Shown here piece by piece: positions 1 to 8,476 of a stretch of DNA of 18,022 nucleotides (position 1 is its first letter; every line of letters begins with the position of its first letter). This DNA is from Desulfocurvus sp. (GTDB lineage Bacteria; Desulfobacterota; Desulfovibrionia; Desulfovibrionales; Desulfovibrionaceae). The DNA lies in assembly GCF_023230885.1 (NCBI RefSeq), contig NZ_JALNWM010000047.1, positions 1-18,022 on the forward strand. The letters run 5' to 3'. The translations under genes were made by a program, and so were the position numbers. The notes under the pieces were generated by a model. The model was not told the DNA's origin. It saw only the letters and a list, made by a program, of their open reading frames with translations, and searched no databases.

Positions 1-1146
<1,146 letters not shown>

Positions 1147-1157
1147 AGGAGTTAATC

Positions 1158-1475
1158 ATGGTTTCCATGCAGAGCGATCGCATCAGGATCAAGCTGAAAG
1201 CGTACGACTATCGCATTCTGGACAAGGCCGTCTCCGAGATCGTGGACACGGCCCGCAACACGGGTGCGAGCATCGCGGGGCCGATCCCCCTGCCGACCAA
1301 TATCCACAAGTACACCGTGCAGAAGTCGGTGCACGTGGATAAGAAGTCCCGGGAGCAGTTCGAGATGCGCGTGCACAAGCGCCTGCTCGACATCCTGGAG
1401 CCCACCCAGCAGACCGTCGATGCCCTGGGCAAGCTTTCGCTGCCCGCGGGCGTGGACGTTGAGATCAAACTCTAG
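1158..1475 (+). CDS. rpsJ: 30S ribosomal protein S10
   Basis: S10 is a small-subunit head protein that, as NusE, also pairs with NusB in transcription antitermination. The 105-residue product has the family length and signature: RIKLKAYDYRILDKAV near the N terminus, then GPIPLPTN and the conserved KSREQFEMRVHKRLLDI stretch. The ATG at 1158 has AGGAG at 1147-1151 with a 6-base spacer. A second in-frame ATG at 1167 is possible but has no better site. The gene lies 11 bases after tuf and is the first of the S10-type set. No separate promoter is visible in the tuf-rpsJ spacer. Confidence 0.98.
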   Translation: MVSMQSDRIRIKLKAYDYRILDKAVSEIVDTARNTGASIAGPIPLPTNIHKYTVQKSVHVDKKSREQFEMRVHKRLLDILEPTQQTVDALGKLSLPAGVDVEIKL

Positions 1476-1490
1476 AACGAGGAATGCATG

Positions 1491-2135
1491 ATGGCTGACA
1501 CGCTTGGCATCATGGGACGCAAGCTGGGCATGACCCGCATCTTCGGTGACGACGGTACCGCCATTCCCTGCACCGTCATTGCCGCCGGTCCGTGCCCCGT
1601 CCTTCAGGTGAAGGACGCTGCGACCACGAAAGACAAATATACGGCTCTTCAGATCGGTTTCGAGGAAATCGACGAGAAGAAAGTCAACAAGCCCGAAAAG
1701 GGCCACCAGGCCAAGGCCGGGCGCGACTACTACCGCTTCCTCAAGGAGCTGCGCATGGACTCCGTGGAGGGGCACGAGCTCGGCCAGGATCTGACGGTGG
1801 AGATGTTCGCCCCCGGTGAGAAGGTCAAGGTGACCGGCACCTCCAAGGGCAAGGGCTTCCAGGGCGTCATGAAGCGCTGGAACTTCCGCGGCGCCCCGGC
1901 TTCGCACGGGCACGAGAAGATTCACCGCTCCCCGGGCAGCGTGGGCATGTGCGCCTGGCCGTCCAAGGTCTTCAAGGGCAAGAAGATGGCCGGACAGATG
2001 GGCAACCGCAAGGTGACCTGCCTGAACGTCGAGATTCTCGACGTGCGCCCCGAGGACAACCTGCTGATCCTCAAGGGCCAGGTGCCCGGCCCCAAGAACG
2101 GACTGGTCCTCGTCCGCAAGCAGAATCGAGGTTAG
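1491..2135 (+). CDS. rplC: 50S ribosomal protein L3
   Basis: L3 is an early-assembly 23S rRNA binding protein whose long internal loop reaches toward the peptidyl transferase centre. The family core is clear: GRKLGMTRIF at the N terminus, GTSKGKGFQGVMKRWNFRG in the middle, then HRSPGSVG and KVFKGKKMAGQMGNR. I place the start at ATG 1491 (MADTLGIMGRK, 214 residues) because AGGA at 1480-1483 then has a 7-base spacer. The adjacent ATG at 1488 leaves only 4 bases and would add one Met. Where E. coli L3 has QNQT in the loop, this protein has MCAW, so the glutamine methylated by PrmB in E. coli appears absent. The comparison is with a recalled E. coli sequence. Confidence 0.97.
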   Translation: MADTLGIMGRKLGMTRIFGDDGTAIPCTVIAAGPCPVLQVKDAATTKDKYTALQIGFEEIDEKKVNKPEKGHQAKAGRDYYRFLKELRMDSVEGHELGQDLTVEMFAPGEKVKVTGTSKGKGFQGVMKRWNFRGAPASHGHEKIHRSPGSVGMCAWPSKVFKGKKMAGQMGNRKVTCLNVEILDVRPEDNLLILKGQVPGPKNGLVLVRKQNRG

Positions 2136-2139
2136 CACG

Positions 2140-2760
2140 ATGGCAGTCGTGAAAGTGTATGATCAGGCGAAGAAGGAAGTGGGCGAGCTGACGCTGGCCC
2201 CGGAGATCTTCGAGGTCGAGGTCAGGCCCGAGATTCTGAACCTGGTGGTGCGTGCCCAGCGGGCCAAGCTGCGCGCGGGCACCCATGCCACCAAGACCAA
2301 GGGCCTGGTGTCCGGCGGCGGGGCCAAGCCCTGGCGCCAGAAGGGCACGGGCCGGGCGCGCGCGGGCTCCAACCGCTCGCCCCTGTGGCCCGGCGGCGGC
2401 ACGATCTTCGGCCCGCAGCCGCGCAGCTACGAGTTCAAGGTCAACAAGAAGGTGCGCAAGCTCGCCCTGAAGATGGCCCTGTCCTCGCGGATGCTGGATT
2501 CCAGCCTCACGGTGGTGGACCGGATCAAGCTCGAGGCCGTGAAGACCAAGGACTTCGCCCTGGTGGCCAAGACCCTCGGGCTGACAAAAGCCTTGATTGT
2601 TCTGCCCGAAGACGATACCGTCCTCAGTCTTTCTGCGCGGAATATTCCCGGCATCAAGGTGCTGCGCCAGGACATGCTCAACGTGTACGACGTTCTGCGC
2701 TACCCCCAGCTGGTGCTGTTCCAGGACGCCGCCAGGGCCGTGGAAGAGAGGTTGAAGTAA
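2140..2760 (+). CDS. rplD: 50S ribosomal protein L4
   Basis: L4 (206 residues) binds 23S rRNA domain I and lines the peptide exit tunnel with its extended loop. The loop is recognisable as KPWRQKGTGRARAGSNRSP followed by LWPGGGTIFGPQPRSY, the region where macrolide-resistance changes occur in other species. The C-terminal globular part, with NVYDVLRYPQLVLFQDA, is typical. The start ATG lies 4 bases after the rplC stop, with GAGG at 2128-2131 inside rplC. In E. coli L4 represses its own operon, but no such leader can be recognised here. Confidence 0.97.
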   Translation: MAVVKVYDQAKKEVGELTLAPEIFEVEVRPEILNLVVRAQRAKLRAGTHATKTKGLVSGGGAKPWRQKGTGRARAGSNRSPLWPGGGTIFGPQPRSYEFKVNKKVRKLALKMALSSRMLDSSLTVVDRIKLEAVKTKDFALVAKTLGLTKALIVLPEDDTVLSLSARNIPGIKVLRQDMLNVYDVLRYPQLVLFQDAARAVEERLK

Positions 2761-3050
2761 TGGACTACACGCAGATACTCATCAAGCCGCTGATCTCCGA
2801 GAAGGCCACTTCCATGAAGGAAATGGCCAACCAGATCGCCTTCTATGTGCATCCCGATGCCAACAAGATCGAGATTCGCAAGGCGGTGGAGAAGGCTTTC
2901 GGCGTCAAGGTCGAGGGCGTCAACGTGGTCAAGCGCCGCGCCCGCGCCCGCACCCGCTTTGGTCGCACGGTCGGCACCATGTCCGGCTGCAAGAAGGCGT
3001 ACGTCACGCTGGCCGAAGGCGAAAAGATCGAACTGTTCGAAGGAGTCTAG
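2760..3050 (+). CDS. rplW: 50S ribosomal protein L23
   Basis: L23 sits at the tunnel exit and is the docking point for trigger factor and the signal recognition particle. The 96-residue product starts MDYTQILIKPLISEKATSM; the conserved Glu of the SEK motif (residue 14) corresponds to the trigger-factor contact. The basic loop RRARARTRFGRTVG and the terminal KKAYVTLAEG are typical. The ATG overlaps the rplD stop by one base (TAATG at 2758-2762), with GGAAGAGAGG at 2742-2751 inside rplD, which suggests translational coupling. The frame is open upstream to 2385, but that part lies antiphase within rplD and is not coding. Confidence 0.97.
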   Translation: MDYTQILIKPLISEKATSMKEMANQIAFYVHPDANKIEIRKAVEKAFGVKVEGVNVVKRRARARTRFGRTVGTMSGCKKAYVTLAEGEKIELFEGV

Positions 3051-3052
3051 GC

Positions 3053-3883
3053 ATGGCCACGCGTAAACTGAAACCCACCTCGGCTGGCCGTCGCTTCCAG
3101 ACCATCTCCACCTTCGAGGAGATCACCGCGACCACGCCCGAGAAGTCCCTCACCGTGGGGCTGCGCAAGAAGAGCGGCCGCAACAGCTTCGGGCGCGTGA
3201 CCGCGCGGCGGCGCGGCGGCGGCCACAAGCGGCTGTACCGGATCATCGATTTCAAGCGCGACAAGGTGGACATCGCGGCCACCGTCGCGACCATTGAATA
3301 CGACCCCAACCGCAGTGCCCGGATCGCGCTTCTGCACTACGCCGACGGCGAGAAGCGCTACATCCTGGCCCCGCTCGGGATCAGCGTCGGCGACCAGATC
3401 CTGGCCGGCGACAAGGCCGACATCAAGCCCGGCAACGCGCTGACCCTGGCGCGCATCCCGGTGGGTACCGTGGTGCACAACATCGAGCTGCACCCCGGCC
3501 GCGGAGGGCAGTTCTGCCGCGCCGCCGGAACCTACGCCCAGCTGGTGGCCAAGGAGGGCAAGTACGCCCTGCTGCGCATGCCCTCGGGCGAGGTGCGCAA
3601 CGTGCTGGCCACCTGCATCGCCACGGTGGGCCAGGTCGGCAACATCCAGCACGAGAACATCAGCATCGGCAAGGCTGGTCGCGCCCGCTGGATGGGCAAG
3701 CGCCCCGAGGTCCGCGGCGTCGCCATGAACCCGGTGGACCACCCCCTGGGCGGCGGCGAGGGCCGCAGCTCCGGCGGCCGTCACCCCGTGTCCCCCTGGG
3801 GTATGCCCACCAAGGGTTACAAGACCCGCAACAAGAAGAAAGCGTCGTCCCGGCTCATCATCAAGCGACGCGGTCAGAAGTAG
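3053..3883 (+). CDS. rplB: 50S ribosomal protein L2
   Basis: L2 (276 residues) is a primary 23S rRNA binder needed for subunit association and peptidyl transferase activity. The N terminus MATRKLKPTSAGRRFQT, the central GRVTARRRGGGHKRLYR and the C-terminal MNPVDHPLGGGEGR are diagnostic. His230 in the last motif matches the His229 that is important in E. coli L2. The start has AGGAG at 3041-3045 and lies 2 bases after the rplW stop. The length equals the family norm and nothing is missing. Confidence 0.98.
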   Translation: MATRKLKPTSAGRRFQTISTFEEITATTPEKSLTVGLRKKSGRNSFGRVTARRRGGGHKRLYRIIDFKRDKVDIAATVATIEYDPNRSARIALLHYADGEKRYILAPLGISVGDQILAGDKADIKPGNALTLARIPVGTVVHNIELHPGRGGQFCRAAGTYAQLVAKEGKYALLRMPSGEVRNVLATCIATVGQVGNIQHENISIGKAGRARWMGKRPEVRGVAMNPVDHPLGGGEGRSSGGRHPVSPWGMPTKGYKTRNKKKASSRLIIKRRGQK

Positions 3884-3892
3884 GAGTAGCCA

Positions 3893-4174
3893 ATGCCCAG
3901 GTCGCTTAAAAAAGGTCCGTTCGTCGACGGGCACCTCGTCCGCAAGGTGGACAAGGCCACCGAGAGCGGGGACCGTCGCGTCATCAAGACGTGGTCGCGC
4001 CGCTCCACGATCATCCCCGAGATGGTGGGCATGACCTTCGCCGTGCACAACGGGCGGAAGTTCATCCCGGTGTTCGTGACCGAGAACATGGTGGGGCATA
4101 AGCTGGGCGAGTTCGCGCCCACGCGCACCTACTTCGGCCACGCCGCCGACAAGAAGAGCAAGGCCAAACGCTAA
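3893..4174 (+). CDS. rpsS: 30S ribosomal protein S19
   Basis: S19 is a head protein of the 30S subunit that works with S13 near the A-site finger. The product is 93 residues and begins MPRSLKKGPFVDGHL, the family hallmark, followed by the conserved TWSRRSTIIPEMVG and HNGRKFIPVFVTENMVGHKLGEFAPTR-type region. AGGAG at 3882-3886 overlaps the rplB stop codon and precedes the ATG by 6 bases. Confidence 0.98.
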   Translation: MPRSLKKGPFVDGHLVRKVDKATESGDRRVIKTWSRRSTIIPEMVGMTFAVHNGRKFIPVFVTENMVGHKLGEFAPTRTYFGHAADKKSKAKR

Positions 4175-4190
4175 AGGATAGGTGCCCGTC

Positions 4191-4523
4191 ATGGAAACGA
4201 GAGCAATCGCCAAATACGTCCGCCTGTCGCCGCAAAAGGCGCGCCTGGTGGCCCGCAACATCAAGGGCCTGCCGGTCGAGGACGCCATGAATATCTTGCG
4301 CTTCACGCCCAAGAAGGCCGCGCAGATGATCGGCAAGGTGCTGCATTCCGCGGTGGCCAACGCCGAGCAGCTGCCCGGGGTGGACGTGGACAGCCTGGTG
4401 GTCAAGCAGGTGGTGGTGGACGAGGGGCCGACCATGAAGCGCATCATGCCCCGCGCCATGGGCCGCGCCAATCGCATCCTCAAACGCACCGCCCACATCA
4501 CCGTGGTTGTGGAAGAGTCCTAG
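4191..4523 (+). CDS. rplV: 50S ribosomal protein L22
   Basis: L22 contributes a beta-hairpin to the exit tunnel wall opposite L4. The ATG at 4191 gives METRAIAKYVRLSPQKARLV and 110 residues, the family length. A GTG at 4182 would add only Met-Pro-Val and is too close to the upstream AAAGGA (4173-4178), so I prefer the ATG, served by AGG near 4180-4182. The C-terminal hairpin MKRIMPRAMGRANRILKRT and the HITVVVEE end are typical. It lies 16 bases after rpsS. Confidence 0.96.
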   Translation: METRAIAKYVRLSPQKARLVARNIKGLPVEDAMNILRFTPKKAAQMIGKVLHSAVANAEQLPGVDVDSLVVKQVVVDEGPTMKRIMPRAMGRANRILKRTAHITVVVEES

Positions 4524-4532
4524 GAGGCAACC

Positions 4533-5174
4533 GTGGGACAGAAAGTACATCCGTACGGATTTCGGCTGGGGTACAACAAGAACTGGACCTCCCGCTGGTT
4601 TGCCGGCAAGGATTACGCCGCCAACGTCTTCGCCGATCACCAGATCCGCAAGTACGTCAAGGAGAAGCTCTTCCAGGCCGGGATCTCCCGCCTGGAGATC
4701 GAGCGCGCCGGCGGCAAGATCCGCTTGATCATCCACACCGCGCGTCCGGGCATCGTCATCGGCCGCAAGGGTGCGGAGATCGAGAAGATCCGCGCCGACC
4801 TGCGCCAGAAGTTCGGCCAGGAGTTCTCCATCGAGGTGAACGAGGTGCGCCGCCCCGAGACCGACGCCCAGCTGGTGGCGGAGAACATCGCCCAGCAGCT
4901 TGAGCGCCGCGTGGCCTTCCGCCGCGCCATGAAGCGCACGGTGGGCATGGCCCGCAAGTTCGGCGCCGAGGGCATCAAGGTCTTCTGCGCCGGCCGCCTG
5001 GCCGGGGCCGAGATCGCCCGCTCCGAGTGGTATCGCGACGGCCGCGTGCCGCTGCACACCCTGCGCGCCGACCTGGACTACGGTCTGGCCACCGCGCGCA
5101 CGACCTACGGCGTCATCGGCGTCAAGGTCTGGATTTTCAAGGGTGAGATCTTAGACCAAGAGGTGGAGAAGTAA
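4533..5174 (+). CDS. rpsC: 30S ribosomal protein S3
   Basis: S3 forms part of the mRNA entry site and, with S4 and S5, of the ribosomal helicase. The start codon is GTG, with a full AGGAGG at 4522-4527 that overlaps the rplV stop. The product (213 residues) begins MGQKVHPYGFRLGYNKNW. The type II KH domain shows GIVIGRKGAEIEKIRADL, and the C-terminal domain contains GCAEIARSEW-like residues (AGAEIARSEWYRDGRVPLHT). It ends exactly where rplP starts. Confidence 0.98.
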   Translation: MGQKVHPYGFRLGYNKNWTSRWFAGKDYAANVFADHQIRKYVKEKLFQAGISRLEIERAGGKIRLIIHTARPGIVIGRKGAEIEKIRADLRQKFGQEFSIEVNEVRRPETDAQLVAENIAQQLERRVAFRRAMKRTVGMARKFGAEGIKVFCAGRLAGAEIARSEWYRDGRVPLHTLRADLDYGLATARTTYGVIGVKVWIFKGEILDQEVEK

Positions 5175-5588
5175 ATGCTGACCCCCAGAAGAACCAAATT
5201 CCGCAAGCGCATGAAAGGGCGCCTGCGCGGGATGGCCACCCGTGGCAACACCGTTGCCTTCGGTGATATCGGCATCAAGACCCTGGAGCACGGGAAGCTG
5301 ACCAGCCAGGAGATCGAGGCCGCCCGTATCGCGATGATGCGCCACATCAAGCGCGGCGGCCAGGTCTGGATTCGCATCTTCCCTGACCAGGTCTACACCT
5401 CCAAGCCCGCCGAAGTCCGTCAGGGCAAGGGCAAGGGCGCTCCCGCGGGCTACTATGCCCCGGTCAAGCCCGGCCATGTGCTGTACGAGATCAAGGGCGT
5501 GAGCATGGAGCTCGCCCGCGAGGCGCTGACCCGCGCCGCGCACAAGCTGTCGGTGAAGACCGCCATCGTCATGAGGGAGGGCCTGTAG
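5175..5588 (+). CDS. rplP: 50S ribosomal protein L16
   Basis: L16 (137 residues) helps place tRNAs in the A and P sites and is incorporated late in 50S assembly. Family marks are MLTPRRTKFRKRMKGR at the start, RHIKRGGQVWIRIFPD, VRQGKGKGAPAGYYAPVKPG and the C-terminal ELAREALTRAAHKL. The conserved Arg before QGKGKG, hydroxylated in E. coli, is kept. The ATG follows the rpsC TAA with no spacer, and its ribosome binding site (GGTGGAG, 5162-5168) lies inside rpsC, so coupled translation is likely. Confidence 0.98.
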   Translation: MLTPRRTKFRKRMKGRLRGMATRGNTVAFGDIGIKTLEHGKLTSQEIEAARIAMMRHIKRGGQVWIRIFPDQVYTSKPAEVRQGKGKGAPAGYYAPVKPGHVLYEIKGVSMELAREALTRAAHKLSVKTAIVMREGL

Positions 5589-5589
5589 G

Positions 5590-5784
5590 ATGAAAGCCAA
5601 GGACATGCGTGAGCTTTCCGTCGAGCAGTTGAACGAGAAGCTCAGCGCCTATCGTCAGGAGCTGTTCAACCTCCGCTTTCAGCACGCGACGGCCCAGCTG
5701 GAGAACACCCAGCGGATTCCCGCAGTGAAAAAGAACATCGCCCGGATCCTGACCGTTCTCCGGACGAAGGAAGTTGGAGCGTAA
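5590..5784 (+). CDS. rpmC: 50S ribosomal protein L29
   Basis: L29 is a small helical protein beside L23 at the tunnel exit. The 64-residue product has the two-helix layout: MKAKDMRELSVEQLNEKL, then the signature KLSAYRQELFNLRFQHATAQL and the RIPAVKKNIARILTVL helix. AGGGAGG at 5574-5580, inside rplP, precedes the ATG by 9 bases, and only one base separates the genes. Confidence 0.97.
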   Translation: MKAKDMRELSVEQLNEKLSAYRQELFNLRFQHATAQLENTQRIPAVKKNIARILTVLRTKEVGA

Positions 5785-5787
5785 GCC

Positions 5788-6054
5788 ATGGAACAACAGG
5801 CACAGAGCGCGAACAAGCGGGTGCTGACCGGCATCGTCGTCAGCGACAAGGGCGACAAGACCATCGTCGTGCGCGTCGAGACCCTGATCAAGCACCCCCT
5901 GCTCAAGAAGTACATCCGCCGTCGCGGCAAGTTCATGGCCCACGATCCCGAGAACGCGTGCGGCGTGGGCGACAAGGTGCAGATCATCGAGCACCGCCCC
6001 CTGAGCAGCCGCAAGCGGTGGCACCTGAAGACCATTCTGGAAAAAGCCGTCTAG
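5788..6054 (+). CDS. rpsQ: 30S ribosomal protein S17
   Basis: S17 is a primary 16S rRNA binder with an OB fold. The 88-residue product contains LTGIVVSDKGDKTIVVRVET and HPLLKKYIRRRGKFMAHDP, both typical, then the conserved VGDKVQIIEHRPLSSRKRW. The start is ATG 5788, with GGAG at 5776-5779 near the end of rpmC. It is the last gene of the S10-type set and is followed after 9 bases by rplN without any terminator, so the S10 and spc sets are continuous. Confidence 0.97.
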   Translation: MEQQAQSANKRVLTGIVVSDKGDKTIVVRVETLIKHPLLKKYIRRRGKFMAHDPENACGVGDKVQIIEHRPLSSRKRWHLKTILEKAV

Positions 6055-6063
6055 GAGTGACCA

Positions 6064-6432
6064 ATGATCCAGGTTGAATCCAATCTCGACGTCGCCGACA
6101 ACTCCGGCGCCAAACGGGTGGCCTGCATCAAGGTGCTGGGCGGCAGCCGCCGGCGCTATGCGACTGTGGGCGATATCATCGTGGTTTCCGTCAAGGAGGC
6201 CATGCCCCACGCCAAGGTGAAGAAGGGCGATGTGATGAAGGCCGTCGTCGTCCGGACCACCAAGGAAGTTGGCCGCCCCGACGGGACCTACATCAAGTTC
6301 GACAACAATTCCGCAGTGCTGCTCAACAAGCAGATGGAGCCCGTGGGAACTCGCATTTTCGGCCCCGTGGCCCGCGAGCTTCGCGCGAAGAACTTCATGA
6401 AGATCGTTTCCCTGGCGCCGGAAGTGCTGTAG
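6064..6432 (+). CDS. rplN: 50S ribosomal protein L14
   Basis: L14 lies on the 50S interface, contacts 16S rRNA, and is the target of the silencing factor RsfS in bacteria that have it. The 122-residue product begins MIQVESNLDVADNSGAKRV, the most recognisable L14 motif, and continues with IKVLGGSRRRYATVGDIIVV and the C-terminal GTRIFGPVARELR. AGGAG at 6053-6057 overlaps the rpsQ stop region. It is the first gene of the spc-type set. Confidence 0.98.
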   Translation: MIQVESNLDVADNSGAKRVACIKVLGGSRRRYATVGDIIVVSVKEAMPHAKVKKGDVMKAVVVRTTKEVGRPDGTYIKFDNNSAVLLNKQMEPVGTRIFGPVARELRAKNFMKIVSLAPEVL

Positions 6433-6441
6433 GAGCAGATC

Positions 6442-6765
6442 ATGCAGAAGTACAAGATTCGTAAAGATGACAAAGTGATGGTCATCTCCGGCAAGGACAA
6501 GGGGAAGGTCGGCAAGGTGCTCAAGATCCTGCGCAAGAAGGATCGGGTCCTGGTCGAAAAGGTGAACATGGTCAAGCGCCACACCAAGGCCAACCCCTAC
6601 GCCCAGCAACCCGGTGGCATTGTGGAAAAGGAAGCCCCGATCCACATCTCCAACGTCGCGCTGATGTGTGACGCGTGCACCAAGCCCACCCGGGTGGGGT
6701 TCAAGGAAACGACCGACGGCAAGAAGGTCCGTTTCTGCAAGAAATGCAACGAAACGATCGACTAG
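6442..6765 (+). CDS. rplX: 50S ribosomal protein L24, zinc-ribbon form
   Basis: L24 initiates 50S assembly by binding the 5' end of 23S rRNA. The 107-residue protein has a KOW domain near the N terminus (DKVMVISGKDKGKVGKVLK). The C-terminal part carries two CxxC pairs, Cys76/Cys79 and Cys99/Cys102, with 19 residues between the pairs. This looks like a zinc ribbon of the type present in some bacterial L24 proteins and lost in others. AGGAG at 6431-6435 sits 6 bases before the ATG. Confidence 0.97.
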   Translation: MQKYKIRKDDKVMVISGKDKGKVGKVLKILRKKDRVLVEKVNMVKRHTKANPYAQQPGGIVEKEAPIHISNVALMCDACTKPTRVGFKETTDGKKVRFCKKCNETID

Positions 6766-6775
6766 GGTGACGAGT

Positions 6776-7315
6776 ATGGCACGTCTTGAGAAGATATACC
6801 AAGAGAAGGTCGTCCCCGCCCTGCAGAAGGAGTTCGGGTACAAGAGCCCGATGCAGCTTCCGAAAGTCAAGAGCGTCAGCCTGAACATGGGGCTGGGCGA
6901 GGCGGGCAACAACAACAAGCTGCTTGAAGACGCCGTGGCGGAAATGACCGCCATCGCCGGACAGCGCGCCGTGACCACGCGCGCCAAGAAGTCCATCGCG
7001 AACTTCAAGCTGCGCGAGGGGATGCCCATCGGCTGCCGCGTGACCCTGCGCGGTGAGCGGATGTGGGATTTCCTCGACAAGCTGATGAACTTCGCCCTGC
7101 CCCGCGTGCGCGACTTCCGCGGCGTTCCCGATCGCGGCTTCGACGGGCGTGGCAACTTCACCATGGGCATCAAGGAGCACACGATCTTCCCCGAGCTGAA
7201 CATCGACCGCGTCGATCAGGTCAAGGGTATGAACGTGACCATCGTCACTACGGCCCCGACCGACAAGGAAGGGAAGGTGCTGCTCGATCTCCTGGGCATG
7301 CCTTTCAAGAAGTAA
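6776..7315 (+). CDS. rplE: 50S ribosomal protein L5
   Basis: L5 binds 5S rRNA in the central protuberance and touches the P-site tRNA. I place the start at ATG 6776 (MARLEKIYQEKVVPALQKEF, 179 residues, the family length). The frame is open upstream to 6668, but that stretch overlaps rplX in another phase. Conserved features are the PKVKSVSLNMGLGEA segment, the SIANFKLREGMPIGCRVTLRG segment and RDFRGVPDRGFDGRGNF. The ribosome binding site is weak (AGGGTGA, 6763-6769). In E. coli this start region is where S8 represses the operon; I could not recognise an equivalent helix here. Confidence 0.97.
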   Translation: MARLEKIYQEKVVPALQKEFGYKSPMQLPKVKSVSLNMGLGEAGNNNKLLEDAVAEMTAIAGQRAVTTRAKKSIANFKLREGMPIGCRVTLRGERMWDFLDKLMNFALPRVRDFRGVPDRGFDGRGNFTMGIKEHTIFPELNIDRVDQVKGMNVTIVTTAPTDKEGKVLLDLLGMPFKK

Positions 7316-7328
7316 GGAGGAGTCCGCC

Positions 7329-7514
7329 TTGTCCCGCAAAGCACTTTTGAACAAGTCCCAGGGCAAACCCAAGTTTTCGAGCCGCGCGTATAACCGGTGT
7401 CCGATTTGCGGACGCCCCCGCGCGTTCCTGCGTCGGTTCGGCATCTGCCGCATCTGCTTCCGCAACAAGGCGCTGGCTGGCGAACTGCCGGGTGTCCGTA
7501 AATCGAGCTGGTAA
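7329..7514 (+). CDS. rpsN: 30S ribosomal protein S14, short zinc-binding type
   Basis: This 61-residue S14 is the short, zinc-binding form: Cys24/Cys27 and Cys40/Cys43 form a CxxC-x12-CxxC ribbon, and the C terminus is the usual GVRKSSW. S14 belongs to the 30S head, near S3 and S10. The start is TTG at 7329, preceded by an almost perfect AAGGAGG at 7314-7320 with an 8-base spacer; no ATG gives a better product. The gene lies between rplE and rpsH, its classical spc position. Confidence 0.97.
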   Translation: MSRKALLNKSQGKPKFSSRAYNRCPICGRPRAFLRRFGICRICFRNKALAGELPGVRKSSW

Positions 7515-7531
7515 TCTCCAAGGAGTCCATC

Positions 7532-7915
7532 ATGGCAGTGGTTGATCCCATTGCGGATATGCTGACGCGCATTCGCAACGCCCACCAGGCCCTGCACGGC
7601 GAGGTGGCCATCCCCCGCTCCAAAGTGAAGTCCGCCATCGCGGGCATCCTCAAGGAGGAGGGGTATATCGCCGATTTCAACGAGGATGAGCGCGCCCTGA
7701 AGATCGCGCTCAAGTACGAGGGCGGGCGCCCGCTGATCAGCGGCATGAAGAAGATCAGCAAGCCCGGCCGGCGGGTGTATGTCGCCGCGTCGCAGATCCC
7801 CCGCGTGCAGAACGGTCTGGGCATCTGTGTCCTGTCCACCTCCCAGGGCGTCCTGGACGGCGAGCGGGCCAAGGCGCAGAACGTGGGCGGCGAACTGCTG
7901 TTTGAAGTCTGGTAA
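7532..7915 (+). CDS. rpsH: 30S ribosomal protein S8
   Basis: S8 is a primary binder of the central domain of 16S rRNA and, in E. coli, the autogenous repressor of the spc operon. The 127-residue product shows DPIADMLTRIRNAH at the N terminus, the middle ISKPGRRVYV, and the C-terminal GLGICVLSTSQGVLDGERA, all diagnostic. The start has AAGGAG at 7520-7525 and a 6-base spacer. Confidence 0.98.
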   Translation: MAVVDPIADMLTRIRNAHQALHGEVAIPRSKVKSAIAGILKEEGYIADFNEDERALKIALKYEGGRPLISGMKKISKPGRRVYVAASQIPRVQNGLGICVLSTSQGVLDGERAKAQNVGGELLFEVW

Positions 7916-7927
7916 CGAGGAAGAGTC

Positions 7928-8467
7928 ATGTCCAGAATCGGAAAGCAGCCCATCGCCATCCCTTCCGGGGTGGAAGTGACGATCGGCAAAGATATGATCA
8001 ATGTCAAAGGCCCCAAGGGCGCCCTGGCCACCCCGGCCCACGAGAAGGTTCTCGTGGCCAAGGACGGCGACCACCTGGTGCTCACCCGCGCCGACGACAG
8101 CCGCACCGCCCGGGCCCAGCACGGGTTGCGCCGCACGCTGTTGTCCAACTGCGTGCTGGGCGTGACCAAGGGCTTCGAGAAGGTTCTCGAAGTGGTCGGC
8201 GTCGGCTACAAGGTCCAGGTGCAGGGCAAGAACGTGGTGCTCACCGTGGGCTTCTCGCATCCGGTGGAGTTCCCGCTGCCCTCGGGCGTGGAGGCCAAAG
8301 CCGAAGGCAACAAGCTCACCCTGACCGGCATCGACAAGCAGGCTGTGGGCGAGGTGGCCGCGCAGATCCGTCGCGTGCGTCCGCCGGAGCCTTTCAAGGG
8401 CAAGGGCATCAAGTACGCGGATGAGACCATCCGTCGCAAGGCCGGCAAATCCGGCGCCAAGAAGTAG
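7928..8467 (+). CDS. rplF: 50S ribosomal protein L6
   Basis: L6 lies near the sarcin-ricin loop, where the elongation factors dock. The 179-residue product has the two tandem L6 folds. The N terminus MSRIGKQPIAIPSGV and the segment LEVVGVGYKVQVQGK open the first and second halves, and the C-terminal signature is PPEPFKGKGIKYADE. GAGGAAGAG at 7917-7925 serves the ATG. Confidence 0.98.
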   Translation: MSRIGKQPIAIPSGVEVTIGKDMINVKGPKGALATPAHEKVLVAKDGDHLVLTRADDSRTARAQHGLRRTLLSNCVLGVTKGFEKVLEVVGVGYKVQVQGKNVVLTVGFSHPVEFPLPSGVEAKAEGNKLTLTGIDKQAVGEVAAQIRRVRPPEPFKGKGIKYADETIRRKAGKSGAKK

Positions 8468-8476
8468 GGTAAGGCC

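Noticed and set aside
2385..2759. Upstream extension of the rplW frame into rplD
   Set aside because: It is read out of phase with rplD. The L23 family N terminus begins at ATG 2760 with a proper ribosome binding site. The rplE frame upstream to 6668 is rejected for the same reason.
4182..4190. GTG start for rplV nine bases upstream of the chosen ATG
   Set aside because: It is only 3 bases from the AAAGGA site and would add Met-Pro-Val before the family-typical METRAIAKY start.
3047..4501. Long minus-strand open frame opposite rplB, rpsS and rplV
   Set aside because: Antisense shadow of conserved genes; composition is typical of an artefact and no domain is visible. The same applies to 5569-7203, 1152-2138 and 13758-14966.
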